From NCBI GenBank assembly GCA_964344565.1, contig CAYFNT010000009.1, positions 54,146 through 118,145 of the forward strand: a stretch of DNA of 64,000 nucleotides, written 5' to 3'. Made by a program: the position numbers and the translations under genes. This DNA comes from JACNKJ01 sp964344565. Lineage in GTDB: Bacteria; Krumholzibacteriota; Krumholzibacteriia; JACNKJ01. The notes below the pieces were generated by a model. It was not told the DNA's origin. It did not search any database and saw only the letters and a program-made list of their open reading frames with translations. Below are positions 46,841-56,242 of this stretch, piece by piece. Positions within the stretch are counted from its first letter, which is position 1, and every line of letters begins with the position of its first letter.

Positions 46841-48079
46841 ATGAACCCGTCGCGCCCGTCTCCCGTTCCCGTTCTCACCCTGGCTTTCGGCGTCAGCGTG
46901 GCCATGTGGACCCTCGGCTACCTGGGACGCCTTCCCGGCGTATCCCTTCCCGGCTGGCTCCTGGGCGGCCTCATGCTGCTCTGCCTGCCCCTGGGCGGAT
47001 GGCTCATCGTGCGCCTGGCCGGTCGTGCCTGGAGTTGCGGAATCGGCGTGGGGCTCTTCGCCTCGATCATCAATCTGCTCATCCTCGGCGGCCTGCTCGC
47101 CGAGGGGAGCGGATGGATCTGGCTGCCCGGATCCCTGGTGCTCGGCGTGGCGCTGAGCCTCGCCGGAGCCCGACTGGCCGGAAAACCCGGAGAGCCCAAG
47201 ATCACGGAGTGGAACTCACTCTTCGCCTGGATCAGCGCCTTCGCGGCCTTCCTCCTGCTCACCGCCGGCGGCCTGGTCACCAGCCACGAGGCAGGGCTGG
47301 CCGTTCCCGACTGGCCCAACTCCTACGGCAGCAACATGTTCCTCTATCCGCTCTCGCGCATGACCGGGGGCATCTACTACGAACACGCCCACCGCCTGCT
47401 GGGCACTCTGGTGGGCCTTGCGACCCTGGTGCTTTCGCTGATCCTCTGGCGAAGCAGGGCCAGCCGTCCGGTGCAGAGGCTGGGATTCTGGGCGCTCGTG
47501 GCCGTCATCGTGCAGGGCATCCTCGGCGGACTGCGGGTCACCGGGCGATTCACCATGAGTCAGGATGCCGCCGAACTCGCCCCGAGCATCACCCTTGCCA
47601 TGTTCCACGGGGTGCTCGGACAGGTCTTCCTCGGCAGCCTGGTCCTGCTCGCGATCCTCACCGGCTCGACTTGGCTCGCCTCCCGTCCCCGCGAGGCGGA
47701 TGGCGCCGCGAAAATGGGGCTGGCCTTCGTGATTGTAGTCGTGGCGCAGCTGGCTCTGGGGGTCCTGGTGCGCCATGTGTCCTGGGGGCTCTGGATCCAC
47801 ATCGGCTTCGCCGTGCTCGTGCTGATGCTGGGCATCCTGGTGGGAGCGCGGGCCTTCGAGGCCGCGACCGGACCGGCACGCGGCCTGGGCAAGGCCCTCG
47901 TCGCGCTTCTGATCGCGCAGGTGACCCTGGGCACTCTGGCGGCCGTCCTCATCTGGACTCGCGAGGGCGGCGACATTCCCGCCTGGGAAGTGCTGCTGGC
48001 CACCGCCCATCAGGCGACCGGCGCTCTCGTGCTGGCCGTCGCCACGGGCCTGGCCGCCTGGCTGCGGCGCGAACCCTGA
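46841..48079 (+). CDS. ctaA: Heme A synthase, COX15/CtaA family, with N-terminal extension
   Basis: This 412-residue membrane protein is predicted to oxidise the C8 methyl of heme O to make heme A. The core, from about residue 127, has paired His motifs (TSHEAGLAVPDWP, YEHAHRLLG, MFHGVLGQVFLG, ATAHQATGALVL), as expected for the two heme sites. The first 110 residues add about three extra helices (WTLGYLGRLPGVSLPGWLLG region), making it longer than typical bacterial CtaA. The ATG at 46841 follows CCGGAGG. It is followed after 20 bp by the CBM9-like gene, which may be only loosely coupled. Confidence 0.9.
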   Translation: MNPSRPSPVPVLTLAFGVSVAMWTLGYLGRLPGVSLPGWLLGGLMLLCLPLGGWLIVRLAGRAWSCGIGVGLFASIINLLILGGLLAEGSGWIWLPGSLVLGVALSLAGARLAGKPGEPKITEWNSLFAWISAFAAFLLLTAGGLVTSHEAGLAVPDWPNSYGSNMFLYPLSRMTGGIYYEHAHRLLGTLVGLATLVLSLILWRSRASRPVQRLGFWALVAVIVQGILGGLRVTGRFTMSQDAAELAPSITLAMFHGVLGQVFLGSLVLLAILTGSTWLASRPREADGAAKMGLAFVIVVVAQLALGVLVRHVSWGLWIHIGFAVLVLMLGILVGARAFEAATGPARGLGKALVALLIAQVTLGTLAAVLIWTREGGDIPAWEVLLATAHQATGALVLAVATGLAAWLRREP

Positions 48080-48099
48080 TTGGAGAGGGAGTCCATCCG

Positions 48100-49146
48100 A
48101 TGACTCGAATCGCAATCGCTCTCTGTTTGGTTCTACCGGCCCTGGCGAGCGCCTTTCCCGTTCCGGCCATCGAGTGGGATCCCAGAGGCTATCTCTGCCC
48201 CCGCGTCGAGGGCTCCATGGTCATCGACGGCAAGCTCGATGAGGCCGCCTGGGAGGCGGCTCCCTGGACCGATGAGTTCGTGGACATCGAAGGACATCTG
48301 AAGCCGCCGCCCCATTTTCGCACCCGGGCGAAGATGCTCTGGGACGACGACTACTTCTACGTGGCCGCCGAGATGGAGGAGCCCCATCTCTGGGCCACCT
48401 ATCGCGAGCGCGATTCGGTGATCTATCACGAGAACGACTTCGAGGTCTTCATCGATCCGGACGGCGACAACCACGAGTACTACGAACTCGAGATCAACGC
48501 CCTCGGCACCGAGTGGGACCTATTCCTGGTGAAACCCTATCGAGACGGAGGTCCCGCCCTCCACGGCTGGGACATCGCGGGTCTCCAGACCGCGGTGGCC
48601 TTGCAGGGCACGATCAACGATTCGAGCGACCGCGACGAGGGCTGGACTTTGGAGGTCGCCTTCCCCTGGAAGGCACTGGCCGAAGCGGCCCATCGCGCCT
48701 GTCCTCCCAATCCCGGCGACCGATGGCGCGTGAATTTCTCGCGGGTCCAGTGGCGCATCGCAGCGGCGCCTGACGGCTACGCCAAGATCCTCGACGGGGA
48801 GGGCAATCCGCTGCCCGAGTACAACTGGGTCTGGTCGCCTCAGGGGCTCATCGCCATGCACTATCCGGAGATGTGGGGCTTCGTGGAGTTCGTGGAGAGG
48901 CCCATCGAGTTCATCGTCACCGCGGCGGACCAGGCGCGCTGGGCGCTCTGCCAGCTCTACTATCAGCAACGCGTTCATCTTGAGAAGCGCGGCGGCTACA
49001 GGCCCGACCTGGACCATCACCCCGAGCTGCTCAAGCCCACATTCCACCGCACTCCCGACGGCTTCGAGATCTACGCATACGACATCAAGGGCCGAGGTCA
49101 TCACATCGACGAGAGCGGCCACCTCTGGTACGAGGAGAAGAAGTGA
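48100..49146 (+). CDS. Exported carbohydrate-binding family 9-like protein
   Basis: This 348-residue protein has a signal peptide (MTRIAIALCLVLPALASA) and a CBM9-like domain with the usual opening MVIDGKLDEAAWEAAPW. A central DDDYFYVAAEMEEP, DFEVFIDPDGDNHEYYELE and a late WTLEVAFPWKAL follow. Such domains bind sugars or occur in uncharacterised periplasmic proteins. The start follows GGAGAGGGAG. It overlaps the next gene, a symporter, by 4 bp, so binding and uptake are probably linked. The actual ligand is unknown, and the downstream enzymes suggest mannose-containing glycans. Confidence 0.85.
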   Translation: MTRIAIALCLVLPALASAFPVPAIEWDPRGYLCPRVEGSMVIDGKLDEAAWEAAPWTDEFVDIEGHLKPPPHFRTRAKMLWDDDYFYVAAEMEEPHLWATYRERDSVIYHENDFEVFIDPDGDNHEYYELEINALGTEWDLFLVKPYRDGGPALHGWDIAGLQTAVALQGTINDSSDRDEGWTLEVAFPWKALAEAAHRACPPNPGDRWRVNFSRVQWRIAAAPDGYAKILDGEGNPLPEYNWVWSPQGLIAMHYPEMWGFVEFVERPIEFIVTAADQARWALCQLYYQQRVHLEKRGGYRPDLDHHPELLKPTFHRTPDGFEIYAYDIKGRGHHIDESGHLWYEEKK

Positions 49147-51473
49147 ACCTTTCGGCACTGGACTGGCTCATCGTCCTGGCCGTGCTCGCGGTGATGTTCG
49201 CCGGCCTGGCCGCCAGCCGCCGGCGCATGAAGAGCGTGGCCGATTTCCTGGCCGCCGGTCGCAGCGCCGGACGCTATCTGATCAGCGTATCCGGCGGCAT
49301 CGCTGGCCTGGGCGCCATCACCATCGTGGGCCTGCTCGAGATGAACTACGTGGCGGGCTTCTCCATGAGCTGGTGGGGCCTGACCATGGGCGTGGTGATC
49401 CTGCTCATGACCGTGTCGGGATGGGTGGTCTACCGCTTCCGGCAGACCCGGGCTCTCACCCTGGCCGAGTTCTTCGAACGCCGATACAGCAAGCGCTTCA
49501 GAGTTTTCGCGGGGCTCATCGCATTCCTTTCTGGACTGATCAACTTCGGCATCTTCCCGGCCGTGGGAGCTCGCTTCTTCCTGCACTACTGCGGATTTCC
49601 CGCGGAATTCGTCTTCCTGGGCCTGACCTGGTCCACCTTCCCGCTCATCATGGTCGCGCTGCTGTCCATCTCGCTCTACTTCGTCTTCGCGGGTGGGCAG
49701 GTGGCGGTGATCATCACCGACTTCATCCAGGGCCTCTTCGTGAACATCGTCTTCGTGGCCATCGTGCTCTTCCTCTTCCTGAAGGTGGATTGGACCCAGA
49801 TGGTCGAGGCCCTGAACATGGCGCCGGAGAACGCCTCCCTCATCAATCCCTTCAAGACCGGGCATGTCGAAGATTTCAATCTGGTCTATTTCGTGATCGG
49901 CATCTTCGGCGTGCTCTACGGCGCCATGAGCTGGCAGGGCACCCAGGGCTACAACGTGTCGGCCCGCAGCGCCCACGAGGCCAAGATGGGTGGCGTGCTC
50001 ACGAACTGGCGTGGCTTCCCGCAGAACCTGTTCATCCTCATCGTGCCCATCATGGCCTACACGGTGATGCGGCATCCCGACTTCGCCGATCTGTCGGGAT
50101 GGGTGGGCGGGGTGCTGTCGGGCATCGAGAGCGAGCCCGTGCAGAGCCAGCTTCGAACGCCGCTGATCCTCACCAAACTGCTGCCGTCCGGCCTGCTCGG
50201 CGCCTTCGCCGCGGTGATGCTGGCCGCCTTCGTGAGCACCCACGACACCTACCTGCACTCCTGGGGAAGCATCTTCATCCAGGACGTGGTCATGCCCTTC
50301 CGCAAGCGCCCGCTTCCGCAGAAGGAGCATCTGCTCTGGCTGCGCGGCTCCATCTTCGGCGTTGCGATATTCATCTTCCTGTTCAGCCTGCTCTTCCAGC
50401 AGAGCGAGTACATCTTCCTCTTCTTCGCCATCACCGGCGCGATCTTCGCGGGGGGCTCGGGGGCGGTGATCATCGGCGGGCTCTACTGGAAGCGTGGCAC
50501 GGCGGGAGCCGCCTGGACGGCCATGATCACGGGCTCCTCCATCGCGGTGGGGGGCATCCTCATCCATCGTCTGGATGCGGGACTCTTCGAGACCAGCCGG
50601 GCGCATCTGCCGGCCCTCGGCCGCGCATTCTGGGCCGCATTGCACTGGCTCTACGAGATCAACGGTCAGCAGTACTGGGCCGTGGCCATGTTCGCCTCGA
50701 CCCTGTTCTACATCGCGGTCTCCCTGCTCAGCCGTCGCGATTCCTTCGACATGGACCGCCTGCTGCACCGCGGCGAGCACGCCATCGAAGGCGAAATGGT
50801 GGTGGTGAAGGAAGCGCCCTCCCGGGGATGGAAGCTGCTCGGCATGGGTCGCGAGTTCACCCGCGGCGACAGGATCATCTACATCGCCAGCTACTGCTGG
50901 ACGGGCCTATGGACCCTCGTCTTCATCTTCGGAACGATCTGGAACATCGCGCACCGGGATCCCGCCGACGACTACCTCGATTTCGACGAGCCCGCCCGAG
51001 CGGTGATGCTCGAGAGCCGCGAGCTCCTCGACGAGAAGGAGTGGACGGCCGCGGAATCGCGTCTGGATTCCCTGCGTCTGAGCGGTCTGGAGAATCCCAA
51101 GATGCAGATGCGTCTGGGGCAGGCCGTCATGGCCCAGGGGCGGCATGCGGAAGCCCTGGCTCATCTGGAGAAGGCGGTCTACGCCATGCCGGAGTCCAGC
51201 CGGGCCTGGGTGCTGCTCTCGGAGGCCGCCACGGGGGCGGGCCAGATTCCCCGCGCCCAGTTCGCCGCCGAACGGGGCAGCGAACTCATGGATCCCATCA
51301 GCAGGGGATGGTCCGAGTACTGGAAACTTTACGTCTATATCCAGGTGGCCATGTCGGTCTTCGTCATAGCCTGGTTCGCCATCGGCGGATTCAAGGACGC
51401 CCGCGCCATGTTCCGGCGCCTGGACGACATGGACCGCGACGAAAGCGACGTGGGCCAGATCGTGGAAGGTTAG
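49143..51473 (+). CDS. Sodium:solute symporter with an embedded TPR-like segment
   Basis: This 776-residue protein starts as a standard SSS transporter (DWLIVLAVLAVMFAGLAAS, then VADFLAAGRSAG) with about 14 helices to residue 600. A soluble stretch of about 115 residues follows with TPR-like repeats (EWTAAESRLDSLRLSG, RHAEALAHLEKAVYAMPESS), and then one more helix (YIQVAMSVFVIAWFAIGGF) near the C-terminus. The fusion of a Na+-coupled transporter to a protein-interaction segment is unusual and may sense or recruit a partner. It lies between the CBM9-like gene and the PNGase F-like gene, which suggests import of glycan breakdown products. Confidence 0.88.
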   Translation: MNLSALDWLIVLAVLAVMFAGLAASRRRMKSVADFLAAGRSAGRYLISVSGGIAGLGAITIVGLLEMNYVAGFSMSWWGLTMGVVILLMTVSGWVVYRFRQTRALTLAEFFERRYSKRFRVFAGLIAFLSGLINFGIFPAVGARFFLHYCGFPAEFVFLGLTWSTFPLIMVALLSISLYFVFAGGQVAVIITDFIQGLFVNIVFVAIVLFLFLKVDWTQMVEALNMAPENASLINPFKTGHVEDFNLVYFVIGIFGVLYGAMSWQGTQGYNVSARSAHEAKMGGVLTNWRGFPQNLFILIVPIMAYTVMRHPDFADLSGWVGGVLSGIESEPVQSQLRTPLILTKLLPSGLLGAFAAVMLAAFVSTHDTYLHSWGSIFIQDVVMPFRKRPLPQKEHLLWLRGSIFGVAIFIFLFSLLFQQSEYIFLFFAITGAIFAGGSGAVIIGGLYWKRGTAGAAWTAMITGSSIAVGGILIHRLDAGLFETSRAHLPALGRAFWAALHWLYEINGQQYWAVAMFASTLFYIAVSLLSRRDSFDMDRLLHRGEHAIEGEMVVVKEAPSRGWKLLGMGREFTRGDRIIYIASYCWTGLWTLVFIFGTIWNIAHRDPADDYLDFDEPARAVMLESRELLDEKEWTAAESRLDSLRLSGLENPKMQMRLGQAVMAQGRHAEALAHLEKAVYAMPESSRAWVLLSEAATGAGQIPRAQFAAERGSELMDPISRGWSEYWKLYVYIQVAMSVFVIAWFAIGGFKDARAMFRRLDDMDRDESDVGQIVEG

Positions 51474-51475
51474 CT

Positions 51476-52444
51476 ATGAGGTTCTCCATCCTGACGATCG
51501 CGCTGCTCTGTTTTCCCGCCCTATCCGGGGCCTTGCAGATCGAAGTCTTCGACGAGGCCACCATCCACTTCACTCCCGACGATTCCAGTCGATACGACAA
51601 CCGCCGCGTTTTCGCCATGGACAATGGACGCGTCGCGAGCACGCGCATCAAGCTTCCCGACGGGGACTGGCCCGGAAAGATCTACGGCCGCCTTCGCATC
51701 GAGCCCATCGCCAGGGATTCCCTCATGGTCTGGGACAAGTGGGACCGGGCCGGCAGCGTTCGCCTTTCCCAATCGGGACTGCCCGACATCGAGATGATCA
51801 AGTTCGTCACGGCCTACGGCGGTCCCACGGAGCATCGTGTGGAGCTCAGCCATCTTCGTCCCCTCCTGAGGGGCGCGACGGAGATCAAGGCCTTCATCGA
51901 TACCTGGTCCTCGCCGGGATGGCGCCTGTCCTTTGCGCTGGAATACAGCGAAGAACACGATCCCATGCCCACATCCTGGGTGCAGCCGCTGGTGTTCAGG
52001 GATTCGATGACGGCGAAGGAATCGACCCAATCCGAGCGCTTCGATGTTCCGGAGGGCACCTGGCGCACGGAACTCTACTACCTTGTCAGCGGGCACTGCA
52101 CCGACGGTCGCGATGCCGACGAGTTCGAGAGCAAGTTCAACGTGGTGAAGGTCGACGGCAGGGAAGTGCTGCGCTACAAGCCCTGGCGCAACGACTGCAC
52201 GCGCTTCCGCGACATCAATCCCTACGCGCGGCATTGGCCCGACGGCACCTGGTCCAGCGACTACAGCCGCAGCGGCTGGTGTCCCGGCGATTGGGTACGT
52301 CCCCTGGTCGCCGACCTGCGCATGGACCTGCCTCCCGGCGAACACGCGGTGGAAATCGCCGTGGAGGACGTGCGCCCCGAGGACGAGAACGGTCACTACG
52401 GCTACTGGCGAGTGAGCGCCTATCTCGTGGGGTGGAAGGAGTGA
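51476..52444 (+). CDS. PNGase F-like exported peptide:N-glycanase-related protein
   Basis: This 322-residue protein has a signal peptide (RFSILTIALLCFPALSGA). The sequence matches the two-domain PNGase F fold in several places: HFTPDDSSRYDNRR near the start, the central VSGHCTDGRDADEFESKFN and a late PPGEHAVEIAVEDVRP. PNGase F cleaves the bond between Asn and the first GlcNAc of N-glycans. Acidic residues needed for catalysis are plausible at several positions but cannot be assigned without alignment. It starts 2 bp after the symporter stop and precedes GH130 and GH38 genes, which fits release of N-glycans outside the cell. Confidence 0.75.
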   Translation: MRFSILTIALLCFPALSGALQIEVFDEATIHFTPDDSSRYDNRRVFAMDNGRVASTRIKLPDGDWPGKIYGRLRIEPIARDSLMVWDKWDRAGSVRLSQSGLPDIEMIKFVTAYGGPTEHRVELSHLRPLLRGATEIKAFIDTWSSPGWRLSFALEYSEEHDPMPTSWVQPLVFRDSMTAKESTQSERFDVPEGTWRTELYYLVSGHCTDGRDADEFESKFNVVKVDGREVLRYKPWRNDCTRFRDINPYARHWPDGTWSSDYSRSGWCPGDWVRPLVADLRMDLPPGEHAVEIAVEDVRPEDENGHYGYWRVSAYLVGWKE

Positions 52445-52445
52445 T

Positions 52446-53381
52446 ATGATCTTCCAGCGCCATCCCGGCGGACCGGTGCTCACGCGGGAGCATGTGCCCG
52501 ATCATCCTGCCGAAATCCTCGACGCGAGTTCCGTCTTCAATCCCGGCGTGACGCTCTGGCGAAACCGGGTCGTGGCCCTGCTGCGGGTGCAGACCCGCGG
52601 ACGTCGCACATTCCTGCTCCGTGCCGTCAGCGACGACGGGCGCAGTTTCGAGATCGATTCGAGGCCCGTGCAGTTCAACGGCCTCGAAGACATCGCTCTG
52701 CCGATCCACCACGTCTACGATCCTCGGCTCACGGTCATCGACGATGAACTGCTCGTCTCCTTCGCCATGGACCTGGACACCGGCTGCCGTTTGGGCACGG
52801 CTCGCAGCCGGGATTTCGAAACCTTCGAGTTCCTTGGCATGAGCGAGGAGGACCTGCGCAACGGCGTGATCTTTCCCGAGAAAATCGAAGGGCGATACGC
52901 CCGTCTGGAGCGCCCGAACATCCTGGACGACCATACGGCCGGCGGCGGCGATACCATTCGCATCGCCTACTCGAATGATCTCGCTCGCTGGGAAGCCGGC
53001 CCCGAGATCATGCGCGGCCGTCCGCACTACTGGGACGAACGCATCGGCTCCGGTCCGCCGCCGGTGAAGACGCCGGAAGGCTGGCTTCACGTCTACCACG
53101 GGGTGGCCACGCACTTCGGCGCCAGCAGCCTCTATCAGGCGGGCGTGGTCCTGCTCGATCCGGAGGATCCAAGCGAGGTCATCGCCCGCGGGCGCGACAA
53201 CGTGCTCGAGCCCCGCGAGGCTTGGGAACTCACCGGGCAGGTTCCCGGCGTGGTCTTCCCCACGGGGCTCGTCGAGAAGGGCGGCCTTCTCGACCTCTAC
53301 TACGGCGCCGCCGACACCTGCGTCGGCCTCGCCCGCGCCTCACTCCAGCAAGTCATCGACGCCTGCAGAATCGGAGAGTGA
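52446..53381 (+). CDS. Glycoside hydrolase family 130 (mannoside phosphorylase-like)
   Basis: This 311-residue protein has no signal peptide and is probably cytosolic. It shows the five-bladed propeller pattern of GH130: SSVFNPGVTLWRNRVVALLR, HHVYDPRLTVIDDELLVSF, LERPN and GSGPPPVKTPEGWLHVYHG. GH130 members phosphorolyse beta-mannosides, including Man-beta-1,4-GlcNAc from N-glycan cores, and release mannose 1-phosphate. Some are hydrolases. The Asp in VYDPRLT is the expected general acid of the phosphorylase type. It begins 1 bp after the PNGase F-like gene and abuts the GH38 gene with no gap. Confidence 0.88.
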   Translation: MIFQRHPGGPVLTREHVPDHPAEILDASSVFNPGVTLWRNRVVALLRVQTRGRRTFLLRAVSDDGRSFEIDSRPVQFNGLEDIALPIHHVYDPRLTVIDDELLVSFAMDLDTGCRLGTARSRDFETFEFLGMSEEDLRNGVIFPEKIEGRYARLERPNILDDHTAGGGDTIRIAYSNDLARWEAGPEIMRGRPHYWDERIGSGPPPVKTPEGWLHVYHGVATHFGASSLYQAGVVLLDPEDPSEVIARGRDNVLEPREAWELTGQVPGVVFPTGLVEKGGLLDLYYGAADTCVGLARASLQQVIDACRIGE

Positions 53382-56138
53382 ATGAGCAAGGCCCCGCGCA
53401 AAGCCGTCATCGTCTCCCACACCCACTGGGACCGCGAATGGTATCTACCCCTCCACCGTTTCCGAGTGGATTTCGCGGGCATGCTCGGCAAGGTACTCGA
53501 TCTGCTCGAGGAGGGCGGGGAGTTCCGTCACTTTTTGCTCGACGGGCAGACCCTCGTGCTCGAAGACCATCTGCACACGAATCCCGAGGACGGGCCCAGG
53601 ATTCGCGCCCTGGCCGAGGCGGGCAAGCTGTCCCTGGGGCCCTGGTACGTGCTTCCCGACGAATTCCTGGTCAGCGGCGAGGCGACGGTTCGCAATCTTC
53701 AGTTCGGCCATGAGGTGGCGGAGAGCTGCGGCGGCGTGCAGAAGGTCGGCTACATGGCCGATAGCTTCGGACACCTCGCGCAGATGCCCCAGATTCTGCG
53801 AAGGGCGGGCATCGACAGTTTCATCTACACCCGCGGAGGCGGCGAGGAGATCGACGACTTGGGCTGGAGCTATCGCTGGCGGTCTCCCGACGGCAGCGAG
53901 GTTCTCGCCCTCAATCAGTGCGAGGGCTACTGCAACGCCGGCGGTCTCGGGCACGAGGAGCTATGGCACGCCCATACCGCCCGCGATGTCGAGCCGGCGC
54001 GAGCCGTGGCGAGGGTGGCCGAACTCTTCGAGAAGATGGCTGCACGGCCCGCCGACCGAACCGCGCTCATCAGCAATGGCTGCGATCATTTTCCGCCTCA
54101 GCGGGATTTCGCGGCGCTGCTGGAGGCGCTGCGCGAGGCGTATCCGGATACGGAATTCCTGCACGGTTCCTATGAAGATCTTCTCGAGGCATTGCGCGAG
54201 GATCCACGGGAGCGCGGAGTCCACGAGGGCGAACTCCTGAGCGGCAAGCTGCATCTGATCCTCACCGGGGTCTGGTCCGCGCGCATACCGCTCAAGCAGC
54301 GAAACGACCGCTGCCAGACCCTGCTCGGTGCCGTGGTGGAGCCCCTGGCCGCGGCGGCGGCGCTTCGGGGCGATGAGCTCCGCTCGGGGCTTACGAGGTA
54401 CGCCTGGAAGAAGCTCATCGAGAATCACCCCCACGATTCCATCTGCGGATGCAGCATCGACGAGGTACATCGCGAGATGGACACTCGCTTCGACCAGGTG
54501 GAGCAGACCGCGCGGGCGATCCTGAACCAGCAGCTCGACCATCTCCTGCCCCTCTTCGGGCGCAGGCCCGAGGAGGATCGCGACACGGCCATCCTCGTGG
54601 CCAATCCCTTGCCCGAAAGCCGCGATGCCCTCGTGGAGCGGCTCGTGGTGCTGCAACCCTTCGGCTACGATCTCGACAAGCTCCAGGTCTTCGATCAGAG
54701 CGGAAAGGTCCTTCCCTTCCAGATCCTCGAGCGATGGACCGTGGAAAGGTTCTGGGGCGTGGACTATCGCGCCGAGCTATTCGGCGAAGACCAGCTGGCC
54801 AAGTTCGCGGGCTATCGGCGCGACTTCGGCGAGCGCATCCTCAAGGAGGAATCCGAGGCCGGGGAGCACGACACCTTCCTGCACCTGCTCTTCAAGGCGG
54901 AGGATCTGCCGGCGGTGGGACACCGACTCTTCCATCTGCGAGAGGGCGACGAAGCTCCGCCTCCCGTCAGCGATCCCGTCCGCGTCGAGGATAACTCCCT
55001 GGAGAATTCGAGATTGCGGATCGAATTGCTTGACGACGGGCGCTTCGATCTCATCGACAAGACCACAGGTCGCCGCTTCGAGGGACTCGGTTTCCTCGAG
55101 GATCTGGCCGATCTGGGCGATGAATACGATTTCGGCGCGCTTCCCGAAGATGTGGCCATCTCTTCCGCTGGCGGAATGGGCGATATCTTCTGCGAGATCG
55201 CGGGGCCCCTTCGTGGCCGCCTGGTCTGGAGCGGCAGCCTCCGGCTTCCTCGCGCCCTTTCCGGTGACCGCAAGTCGCGAAGCGGCGAACTCGTGGATTG
55301 CCCCGTCCTGCTGCGCCTGACCCTGGACAGCGACTCGCCCCTTCTCGACCTCCAGATCGACCTGGCCAATGCGGCGGAGGATCACCGCCTGAGGGCGATC
55401 TTCCCCACGGGCATCGTCGGCGATGAGATCGTCTCGGACGGGCAGTTCATGCTGAATCGCCGGAGCCTCGACCTTCCCGACGGCGGCGACTGGGCTCAGG
55501 CGCCGGCGGGAACCTATCCCCAGCAGGATTTCTCGTGGGTCGCCGATGAGACGGGAGGTCTCGCCATTCTCGTGCAGGGTCTCCCCGAAATCGCGGCGCG
55601 CCGCGACGGGAAGGGACAGGTCGGCCTCGAACTCACCCTGCTGCGCAGCGTGGGATGGCTCTCCCGCGACGACTTCGCCGATCGCAAGTTCTGCAATGCC
55701 GGTCCCACGCTTCCCACGCCCGGGGCCCAGTGCCTGGGTTCCCATCGATTCCGATTCGCGATCCTGCCCTTCGAGGGTGATGGCGTCTCGGCCGGGGTGA
55801 AGAGGGCGAGCGATCGCTGGCGCAGGCCCATGCCCGCTCGTCAGGGCGTGTCCTCCCTGGGCCGGCCCGGAGGCGAAGGCCTTGTCGAAGGACTCAGCGA
55901 CAGGGTTTCCCTCAGCGCCTTGCGTCCGCATCCTCGAAGAGATGCCCTTTCCCTCCGCCTCTACAACCTGACGGAGGAAACGGTGGAGGAAGTCATCGAA
56001 CTCGGTTTCGATGCCTCCGCCTGTTGGCGCTGCGACATCCTCGAGGAGAGGGAGGAGCGACTTCCCATGAACTCGCCCCGACAGATCGCGGTGACCCTCG
56101 AGCCCCATGAGATCCTTAGTCTGGAGCTTGCCCGATAG
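53382..56138 (+). CDS. Glycoside hydrolase family 38 alpha-mannosidase
   Basis: This 918-residue protein has no signal peptide. It starts with the zinc-binding motif HTHWDREW and has the catalytic nucleophile Asp127 in YMADSFGH. A later NHPHDSICGCS holds further zinc ligands. The C-terminal half is the beta-sandwich region of GH38. The enzyme should remove alpha-linked mannose from glycans in the cytosol. It directly follows GH130, so alpha-mannose trimming and phosphorolysis of the beta-mannosyl-GlcNAc core would be sequential steps. It is the last gene of the glycan cluster. Confidence 0.92.
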   Translation: MSKAPRKAVIVSHTHWDREWYLPLHRFRVDFAGMLGKVLDLLEEGGEFRHFLLDGQTLVLEDHLHTNPEDGPRIRALAEAGKLSLGPWYVLPDEFLVSGEATVRNLQFGHEVAESCGGVQKVGYMADSFGHLAQMPQILRRAGIDSFIYTRGGGEEIDDLGWSYRWRSPDGSEVLALNQCEGYCNAGGLGHEELWHAHTARDVEPARAVARVAELFEKMAARPADRTALISNGCDHFPPQRDFAALLEALREAYPDTEFLHGSYEDLLEALREDPRERGVHEGELLSGKLHLILTGVWSARIPLKQRNDRCQTLLGAVVEPLAAAAALRGDELRSGLTRYAWKKLIENHPHDSICGCSIDEVHREMDTRFDQVEQTARAILNQQLDHLLPLFGRRPEEDRDTAILVANPLPESRDALVERLVVLQPFGYDLDKLQVFDQSGKVLPFQILERWTVERFWGVDYRAELFGEDQLAKFAGYRRDFGERILKEESEAGEHDTFLHLLFKAEDLPAVGHRLFHLREGDEAPPPVSDPVRVEDNSLENSRLRIELLDDGRFDLIDKTTGRRFEGLGFLEDLADLGDEYDFGALPEDVAISSAGGMGDIFCEIAGPLRGRLVWSGSLRLPRALSGDRKSRSGELVDCPVLLRLTLDSDSPLLDLQIDLANAAEDHRLRAIFPTGIVGDEIVSDGQFMLNRRSLDLPDGGDWAQAPAGTYPQQDFSWVADETGGLAILVQGLPEIAARRDGKGQVGLELTLLRSVGWLSRDDFADRKFCNAGPTLPTPGAQCLGSHRFRFAILPFEGDGVSAGVKRASDRWRRPMPARQGVSSLGRPGGEGLVEGLSDRVSLSALRPHPRRDALSLRLYNLTEETVEEVIELGFDASACWRCDILEEREERLPMNSPRQIAVTLEPHEILSLELAR

Positions 56139-56162
56139 GGCTTCAGTTCCTTTCCCGAACCG

Positions 56163-56240
56163 CCGATACCCTTGCGGGGCAAGACCTTAGCTGTCGTCCC
56201 ATTCGGTATCGCCCGGCCCTTGAAGCCTTTGCGGGGAAGG
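56163..56240 (+). promoter_or_regulatory. Hairpin-rich leader before the small secreted protein gene
   Basis: CGATACC (56164-56170) pairs with GGTATCG (56205-56211). Stacked directly inside is the hairpin CTTGC-GGG-GCAAG (56171-56183). A related copy, CCTTTGCGGGGAAGG (56226-56240), forms a small stem that includes the ribosome-binding site just before the ATG at 56243. The two hairpins look like variants of one sequence. It could be a translational control element. No known riboswitch class was recognised. Confidence 0.4.
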
Positions 56241-56242
56241 AC

